64,000 nt of DNA, taken from assembly GCF_014763045.1 (NCBI RefSeq), contig NZ_JACTAG010000001.1, forward strand, positions 1 through 64,000, read 5' to 3'. The notes under the pieces are model-generated. The model was not told the origin of the DNA. It did not search any database and saw only the letters and a program-made list of their open reading frames with translations. Every line of letters starts with the position of its first letter. Position 1 is the first letter of the stretch. This DNA comes from Sulfitobacter aestuariivivens. Lineage in GTDB: Bacteria; Pseudomonadota; Alphaproteobacteria; Rhodobacterales; Rhodobacteraceae. Below are positions 59,042-64,000 of this stretch, in pieces. The position numbers and the translations under genes were made by a program.

Positions 59042-60193
59042 TTAGGCGTCGTGGACGTAGTACTTGCCCTGGGTGCCCGCGGCCTCTTCCATCTGGGCGA
59101 AGGCATCCATGGAGCCCGCAAGTTCGACCTTGAACTCGTCCCATTCGGAGCGCTGGAAGCCGCCTGCGTCTTTCCACTCTGCCAGCTGATCGTCGCTGAG
59201 GCTGTGGAATTCGACGCCTGCCTTGGTCAACTCTGCCATAGCGTAGGCACGTGCGGACGGTACTTTGGCCAGGTTCTGGTGCGCCGTCATTTCGGAGCCC
59301 CACATGATGCCTTCCTGAACGTCGGCGGGCATGGAGTTGAACCATTCGAGGTTGCACGAGTAGACTTGGCTGTCCGGGACGGCCTGCGTGAAGGTCACAT
59401 GGGACAGGATGTCCTTGAAACCGAACACATAAAGCGCGCCGACGGAGGGGTCGAGCGCATCGGCCACACCCTGCTGGATCGCCGAAGGTGTTTCACCCCA
59501 GGCGACCGGCGTCGGGTTGGCACCGACCAGGCGGTAGTATTGTTGCAGCATCGCCGAACCCGGCACGCGGAACTTGACTCCGCTCAGATCGCCGGGCGTG
59601 ATAACAGCACCTGCGCCGCCCTTGCGGACCGCGACAACGCGCGGGTCGATGTTGACGTAGAACAGAGGTTTGAAACCATTTTCCTCGATCTTGGGCGTCA
59701 CGTTGCTGTTCCAGAAGTCGGAATTCACAAGGTTGGTGAACCGCTGGTTTGAACCACACAGATACGGCATGTTGATCAGGTCAACGGTGGAGGCAAAGGG
59801 GGCGAAGTTGGACAGCGAATGCTGAGCCGCCTGAATTGTGCCGCCTTGTACAGCCTGCACCAGCGCGCCGCCGGCACCAAGCTGACCACCGGGGGCCAGT
59901 TTTACGTAGACTTTACCGTTGGTGGCGTTCTGGATGTTTTCCTTGAGGTCCAGCTGCATGATCGGATAGCTGCGCGATGCACCCAGCACATAAGCTGTGG
60001 CAAGCGTCATCGTGTGCTCTGCTGCTTTTTCGCGCTCGCGCTCTTCGTTTGCGGATTGAGCTGCGGCTTCCGTGGACCACAGCGTGCCAGCAGCACCGGC
60101 CACGACCGCGGCTGTAAAGCCAGCTGTCGATGCGATCTTCAGGAAATTCCGGCGTTCTGCCGACGCAATTTCATTGCGGTCTTTATTATCCAT
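59042..60193 (-). CDS. hpsK: TRAP transporter substrate-binding protein (DctP type), Tat-exported
   Basis: A 383-residue periplasmic solute-binding protein. Residues 1-50 hold a twin-arginine signal (AERRNFLKIASTAGFTAAVVAGAAG; Arg14-Arg15). The DctP fold follows: LKENIQNATNGKVYVKLAPGGQLGAGGALVQAVQGG and the carboxylate-binding Arg in GVKFRVPGSAMLQQYYRLVGANPTPVAW. Good ribosome-binding site GGGAGGA before 60193. Within a DHPS-type cluster it is the likely sulfonate-binding component. Confidence 0.88.
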   Translation of the reverse strand: MDNKDRNEIASAERRNFLKIASTAGFTAAVVAGAAGTLWSTEAAAQSANEEREREKAAEHTMTLATAYVLGASRSYPIMQLDLKENIQNATNGKVYVKLAPGGQLGAGGALVQAVQGGTIQAAQHSLSNFAPFASTVDLINMPYLCGSNQRFTNLVNSDFWNSNVTPKIEENGFKPLFYVNIDPRVVAVRKGGAGAVITPGDLSGVKFRVPGSAMLQQYYRLVGANPTPVAWGETPSAIQQGVADALDPSVGALYVFGFKDILSHVTFTQAVPDSQVYSCNLEWFNSMPADVQEGIMWGSEMTAHQNLAKVPSARAYAMAELTKAGVEFHSLSDDQLAEWKDAGGFQRSEWDEFKVELAGSMDAFAQMEEAAGTQGKYYVHDA

Positions 60194-60216
60194 GTGGTGT
60201 TCCTCCCGTTAGGACT

Positions 60217-60405
60217 TTAGTTGCTGTCGTCGTTTTTCGAGCGATCAGCTTCTTTCTTCAGAATGGCGACGACGAACAACACCGACGCTAAAAACAGAAC
60301 CAACATTTCTCCGACATCCCCAAGGAATGCGCTGTTTGCGAACGCCCCCAAAGCGACGTTGAGAAAGAAAACCGCAAAAACAATGAATGAGCTGATGAGG
60401 AACAT
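60217..60405 (-). CDS. Small two-segment membrane protein
   Basis: A 62-residue protein, MFLISSFIVFAVFFLNVALG then a second span EMLVLFLASVLFVVAILKK and a charged tail. GGAGG stands four bases before its ATG, and it is the first gene after the operator region, 23 nt before the TRAP binding-protein gene. It is therefore probably translated and part of the sulfonate operon. No family recognised; an accessory of the TRAP transporter is one possibility. Confidence 0.65.
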   Translation of the reverse strand: MFLISSFIVFAVFFLNVALGAFANSAFLGDVGEMLVLFLASVLFVVAILKKEADRSKNDDSN

Positions 60406-60437
60406 GGAGCCTCCACGGTGACTGGTTCACTTACCTG

Positions 60438-60474
60438 TGTAAGCGCTTACAGTTGATTCGTGCAAGCCCTTACA
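60438..60474. promoter_or_regulatory. Paired LacI-type operators
   Basis: TGTAAGCGCTTACA (60438-60451) is a perfect 14-bp dyad with the central CG typical of LacI-family sites. TGCAAGCCCTTACA (60461-60474) is a second copy with two mismatches, 23 bp further on. They lie between the divergent regulator and operon and fit control of both. Confidence 0.75.
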
Positions 60475-60546
60475 TTTTTTCAATGCGATTTTTTGAAATG
60501 GCCGTATGATGCAAGGCAACCAAACAAACACGGGTTTGCCACATTC

Positions 60547-61572
60547 ATGTCCGACACGACCCATATTCCAACGCTGGACGATGTTGCGCGCGTGGCAGGG
60601 GTGTCGACCGCAACGGTTTCACGGTGTCTGAACGAACAGCAAAAGGTCTCTGCCAAGACCCTTGAGCGGGTCATGAAGACCATCAACGATCTTGGATACA
60701 CGCCAAACTTCAACGCACGCGCTATGGCGGCCAAGCGGACGCATACGATCGGTGCGATCATTCCGACGATGGAAAACGCGATCTTTGCGCGGGGCCTGCA
60801 GGCGTTTCAGGAAACCCTTCATGCGTCGGGGTATAACCTGTTGGTCTCAAGCAGTGCATATCAACCCGACCTGGAGGCTGAACAGATCCGCGCGCTGGTT
60901 GCACGCGGCGCGGATGGGCTGCTGCTGATCGGGTACGAGCGCGGTCAGGACATCTATGATTACCTCCAGCGCCGTGGCGTTCCGACGGTGCTTGCATGGA
61001 CCTCTCATCCTGATGGGGGCCATGCGTCGGTGGGGTTCGATAACTGCGCAGCGATGCGCATGCTCGCGGACCGCGTGCTTGCGATGGGGCACAGAAGAAT
61101 TGCCGTCATTTCGGGGATCGTGGAGGGGAATGACCGTGCAGAGGGCCGTTTGCGGGGGATTAGGGAAAGCCTCGTGGCACACGGTCAGGATCCGGACGCG
61201 CTGCCTGTCATCCAAACGGCCTATGAGATTGAAAACGGGGCAGCCGCCTTTGAAACGCTGATGGCGCAGGACCCCAGACCGACGGTGGTGATGTGCGGCA
61301 ACGATGTTCTTGCGGCAGGCGCGATCAGTCGCGCGAAACACCTTGGTCTGGCTGTCCCTGAGGACGTGTCGATCACCGGTTTTGACGACATTGAATTGGC
61401 CAGCATCCTGCATCCCACCCTCACGACGGTGCATGTTCCGCATCGGGACATGGGCTGTATTGCTGCGCAAGAATTGATCGACATGGTCGAAAAGCGCAGC
61501 ATGGGGGCCACGCGCAAACTCGAAGTCTCGCTTGCGATGCGCGAGTCACTGAGGCCGGTCGTCGAGCCCTAG
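60547..61572 (+). CDS. hpsR: LacI-family regulator of sulfonate genes
   Basis: A 341-residue LacI-type repressor. The helix-turn-helix TLDDVARVAGVSTATVSRCLN is at residues 9-29, with the hinge helix NFNARAMAAKRTHTIG near 53-68, then a ribose-binding-protein-like effector domain ('GVDG'-like ARGADGLLLIG, 'VMCGNDVLAAGAISRA', 'VSITGFDDIELASILHPTLTTVHVP'). HpsR in Cupriavidus is a LacI-type regulator of DHPS genes, and this one is divergent from such an operon with fitting operators. Effector (DHPS or a product) is not known. Start at 60547 (MSDTTHIPTL). Confidence 0.75.
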   Translation: MSDTTHIPTLDDVARVAGVSTATVSRCLNEQQKVSAKTLERVMKTINDLGYTPNFNARAMAAKRTHTIGAIIPTMENAIFARGLQAFQETLHASGYNLLVSSSAYQPDLEAEQIRALVARGADGLLLIGYERGQDIYDYLQRRGVPTVLAWTSHPDGGHASVGFDNCAAMRMLADRVLAMGHRRIAVISGIVEGNDRAEGRLRGIRESLVAHGQDPDALPVIQTAYEIENGAAAFETLMAQDPRPTVVMCGNDVLAAGAISRAKHLGLAVPEDVSITGFDDIELASILHPTLTTVHVPHRDMGCIAAQELIDMVEKRSMGATRKLEVSLAMRESLRPVVEP

Positions 61573-61945
61573 GATCAGATCGCCAATGGGAGGGCAGGGG
61601 GAGTGAGCGCTGAGCGCGGTCTTGTCGCTCTGTATGGTTCACCCGCGCAAAAGTTGATCCCGTCTCGCGCAATGTTTGGTCCGGATTGTCGTGAATTGGC
61701 TTTCCCGGATGACTGTCGACAGACATGATGCGTGTTGATGCCAAATCGCCGCGGATGTCCGACCGGAATTCAAGCCGCGCCTGCGCCTCCCCCTTTGAAG
61801 TGGGCCGCCTACAATCTGCTTGGGATAGCGCGGGTAACACATGCTGTGTTGCCCGGGCGGTCCGCAGTGAGCGCTCAGTATCCAATTCTGCGACGAGTAC
61901 GAACGGCGGCTTTGCAACTCGATCCATCCCGGATAACTTAGGTAG
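61573..61945. other. Gene-free region
   Basis: 373 nt between hpsR and a GNAT gene. AGTGAGCGCT occurs at about 61602 and GTGAGCGCTC at about 61868, a short repeat. No protein frame, hairpin terminator or known RNA is recognised. It may be a decayed sequence. Confidence 0.35.
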
Positions 61946-62431
61946 ATGATTGAGTTTCGCAACGCTAAACCTCCCGACGCAACGCGCTGCTTTGAAATAG
62001 AGATTGATGCCTACCAAGGCGACGAGGCAGCAACGCTCGAAAAGATTTCCAAAAGGATTGAGGTCTATCCTGATGGCTTCCTAATTCTATTGATGGAAGG
62101 CGAGATAGTTGGCTTTATAAATTGCGGATGTGCTCATGAGGTCGAAATGTCTGACGAAGAGTTCAAAGAGCTCGTCGGCCATGACCCCGACGCCCCAAAT
62201 GTTGTAATACTGTCTGTTGTTGTCGATCCCGCGCATCAGGGCAAGGGCCTATCCCGGGCATTGATGACCGAGTTCGTGGGACGCATGAAAAGGTTGGGTA
62301 AATCCACAATCCATCTCATGTGCAAAGAGCATCACGTCCCACTCTACGAGAGATTTGGATACAGCTACTTACAGCCATCCGCTTCCAACCACGGTGGAAT
62401 GACTTGGCAGGAAATGTCCATGAAACTTTGA
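61946..62431 (+). CDS. GNAT-family acetyltransferase (AANAT-like)
   Basis: A 161-residue GNAT protein resembling the arylalkylamine N-acetyltransferase-like group. IEFRNAKPPDATRCFEIEIDAYQGDEAATLEKISKRIEVYPDGFLILLMEGEIVGFINCG leads to ILSVVVDPAHQGKGLSRALMTEFVGRMKRLG, the acetyl-CoA-binding motif. The tail HHVPLYERFGYSYLQPSASNHGGMTWQEM is typical. Lower G+C than neighbours. Followed directly by a MITE-like element, in a region with signs of gene gain. Confidence 0.82.
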   Translation: MIEFRNAKPPDATRCFEIEIDAYQGDEAATLEKISKRIEVYPDGFLILLMEGEIVGFINCGCAHEVEMSDEEFKELVGHDPDAPNVVILSVVVDPAHQGKGLSRALMTEFVGRMKRLGKSTIHLMCKEHHVPLYERFGYSYLQPSASNHGGMTWQEMSMKL

Positions 62432-62443
62432 ACTGCCCGATTA

Positions 62444-62707
62444 GGGTCAGGACCCATTAATCTTGCACCTCTGGTTTGACAGATTTTTCTCGTGACAAGA
62501 AGCATCTGCGCAGGAACTCTCGTTGAATTTCAAGCAGATACGCCGCAGCTCACGGGGAAAATCTGTCAAATCCGAAGGACGACAAAACCGCTTCATTTCA
62601 ACGGCTTGAGCCATTTGCAATTAACCCGTTAGTCGCTGCATGTCTCAAACCGCTGAACTTTCGCGGTTTTGTCGCCAGCGGCGCAAGATTAATGGGTCCT
62701 GACCCTA
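62444..62707. mobile_element. MITE-like element with 25-nt terminal inverted repeats
   Basis: Terminal arms at 62444-62468 and 62683-62707 are perfect inverted repeats of 25 nt (left end TAGGGTCAGGACCC, right end its complement). Both ends are TA, as for elements of the IS630 or IS427 type that duplicate a TA target. The interior has two further inverted pairs: 62477-62496 with 62551-62570 (imperfect), and CGACAAAACCGC/GCGGTTTTGTCG (62580-62591, 62663-62674). No transposase frame exists, so it would be mobilised in trans. Confidence 0.85.
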
Positions 62708-63120
62708 GCTTAGCCGTGCAGACAGCCACCCGGCAATTAGATAGCCGCAGGCGATGGCCCGGCGCAGGTCGGGATGGTTTGCACGGGCATCAGAACGTTG
62801 ATTTGTGCATCACGCGCTTGCCAGGGCGGAATTGCCTACGCAATTGTCACTGGGCGCAACGACAGTCGCTCCCCGACCGAGCGTGAAGTTCAGTCGATTG
62901 ACGTAAAAACTACACCAAGGGCGGCAAGTGGAAGTCCGCGGCGGAGTGGCAGTATACCCGTCCGCATCCCCATAGCTGACGCTCAGCCCCATCAACGTGT
63001 GCGTTACTTTCTGAGCTTTGGGGGCTGACCGCCCTCCGCCTTTTGGCACTAAACCGGCTTACTCCATTGGGGATACAAGCAGTTTATGCCTGTTTCCGCC
63101 CTGCCTTAGGCGGTCGGGCC
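62708..63120. other. Gene-free region between MITE and GntR gene
   Basis: 413 nt. Frames are short and have no protein features. A CCGCC/GGCGG hairpin near 63098-63116 may terminate the leftward GntR gene. No other structure recognised. Confidence 0.35.
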
Positions 63121-63936
63121 TTAAAGGCTGCGCAGGTGATCCGGTGCCTCGGATTCCCAGGTGCGGCCGGTCTCGGCGGTGACACGGCGCATGGTAATCT
63201 CGAACCGATAAAGTTCAGGTCGATATAGGACGCGGATCATTTCGACTGGGCGGTTGTCCGCGTCACGCACAAGCCTGTTCACCTCGATCAGGGGAGACCC
63301 CGCAGGGACAGTGAGCGCGTGGGCGACTTCGGCATCGGCGACTGTCGCACTGATTGTTTGCGTGGCAGATGCCACCTGAACGCCTGCTTCTTCAAGCAAC
63401 AGCAGGAGGGGCGTCCGCGACAGATCCTGTCCCTCAATTTGTGTGGCGATTTGTTTAGGTACAATGGTGACTAGGTATGACATCGGCGCATCGGCCAATG
63501 CCCGCACCCGCACCGCGCGTTGCACGACTGCGCCCTCTTCAAGCTCCAGCATTTCCGCAACCTCAGCCGTCGCAGGAATGTTGCGTGTCTCCAGGACCTT
63601 TACCGTCGTGACGCGCCCCATGTGTCCGACGTTCTCCAACAAACCGTCAAGCGACGCTTTCATCGCAGCAGGTGAGGCTTCGAACGGAAGCACGCGCGTG
63701 CCTTTGCCGCGCTCTCTGACAACACGACCCATCGCCGCCAATTCATTCAGCGCCCGCCGTGCCGTGATCCGAGAGACACCGAATTCAGCGCAGACGGCCG
63801 CCTCGCCGGGGACCACATCTCCGGGGCGCAGGGTGCCTGCGTTCAGTCGGTTGGTCAGGATGACAACGATCTGCCGGTAAAGCGGCATGCCGCTGGTGGT
63901 ATCAAGCGGCATCGGCGTGGTTTGGGGCATCGACAT
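63121..63936 (-). CDS. GntR-family regulator (HutC/UTRA type)
   Basis: A 271-residue regulator. The winged helix MPLYRQIVVILTNRLNAGTLRPGDVVPGEAAVCAEFGVSRITARRALNELAAMG (about residues 17-70) is the GntR DNA-binding domain. A UTRA effector domain follows (GHMGRVTTVKVLETRNIPATAEVAEMLELEEGAVVQRAVRVR ... LIEVNRLVRDADNRPVEMIRVLYRPELYRFEI). HutC-type members sense small acids, sugars or amines; the target genes lie outside the window. AT-rich dyads upstream at 63971-63998 suggest autoregulation. Confidence 0.9.
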   Translation of the reverse strand: MSMPQTTPMPLDTTSGMPLYRQIVVILTNRLNAGTLRPGDVVPGEAAVCAEFGVSRITARRALNELAAMGRVVRERGKGTRVLPFEASPAAMKASLDGLLENVGHMGRVTTVKVLETRNIPATAEVAEMLELEEGAVVQRAVRVRALADAPMSYLVTIVPKQIATQIEGQDLSRTPLLLLLEEAGVQVASATQTISATVADAEVAHALTVPAGSPLIEVNRLVRDADNRPVEMIRVLYRPELYRFEITMRRVTAETGRTWESEAPDHLRSL

Positions 63937-63970
63937 CGGTTACATCGCCAGCTTGGGACAAAGTCTATTG

Positions 63971-63998
63971 CTATAATGATATACTATAATAACATTAT
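63971..63998. promoter_or_regulatory. AT-rich GntR operator/promoter candidate
   Basis: CTATAAT repeats at 63971 and 63984 (13 bp apart), and ATAATG/CATTAT at 63973-63978 and 63993-63998 form an inverted pair. AT-rich dyads are typical of HutC-subfamily operators. The window ends here, so any -35 element for the leftward gene would lie outside. Confidence 0.4.
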
Positions 63999-64000
63999 GG

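Noticed and set aside
58413-59357. 314-residue frame for the TRAP small subunit
   Set aside because: The first 144 residues cover the gap and the 3' end of the binding-protein gene; the DctQ fold starts at 58925.

Overview
The window is high-GC, densely packed DNA of an alphaproteobacterium, most likely a marine Roseobacter-group member (Rhodobacterales). The evidence is a GcrA cell-cycle regulator, a phosphatidylcholine synthase of the Pcs type, a B12-dependent NrdJ reductase, osmoregulated periplasmic glucan genes, several TRAP and ABC export components, and above all a gene set for degrading the algal organosulfonate 2,3-dihydroxypropane-1-sulfonate (DHPS). No rRNA, tRNA, CRISPR array or prophage was found.

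Layout. 1-56 is the 5' end of an IS1182-like transposase. 611-1901 is ihfB-lapA-trpF. 1998-6596 is a leftward envelope polysaccharide operon (kpsT-kpsE-kdsA-phosphohexomutase). 6814-8176 is an ArsR-type repressor with an ArsP-like permease. 8285-10793 holds a DNA glycosylase, SseB, a YHS protein and a Tat-exported rhodanese. 10834-15505 is opgC-opgG-opgH for periplasmic glucans. 15580-21957 holds a TPR protein, a LysR regulator, a TPP enzyme with a class III CoA-transferase, and small proteins of unknown role. 21979-27688 is gcrA, then argD-argF, a ketopantoate-reductase-like gene and gnd. 27767-36315 is truA, a ycjX-type cluster, a cNMP-domain flavoprotein and ileS. 36572-43658 holds ogt, an MFS exporter, pcs, two lower-GC genes that look acquired, rpmB, copper-chaperone genes and a DUF1489 gene. 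43759-51350 holds nrdJ, ppk2 and a large secreted serralysin.

51380-61572 is the most coherent accessory system. A LacI-type regulator faces a leftward operon encoding a small membrane protein, a TRAP transporter, an HpsN-type sulfopropanediol dehydrogenase, two further dehydrogenases, a universal stress protein, both subunits of sulfopyruvate decarboxylase (ComDE) and an FMN alpha-hydroxy-acid dehydrogenase. Together these could import DHPS and convert it through sulfolactate and sulfopyruvate to sulfoacetaldehyde. The desulfonating enzyme (Xsc) is not in the window. The right end has a GNAT gene, a MITE-like element with long inverted repeats, and a GntR/HutC regulator.

Most notable oddities: an XRE-type helix-turn-helix domain and a nested GC palindrome inserted in the linker of NrdJ; two copies of a roughly 60-bp element with five GTCGGT-like repeats at 11-bp spacing, one directly in front of opgC and one between pcs and a GNAT gene; a three-hairpin dispersed repeat in two copies; a second three-palindrome element between gnd and truA; and a terminator-like hairpin just ahead of the gcrA start codon.
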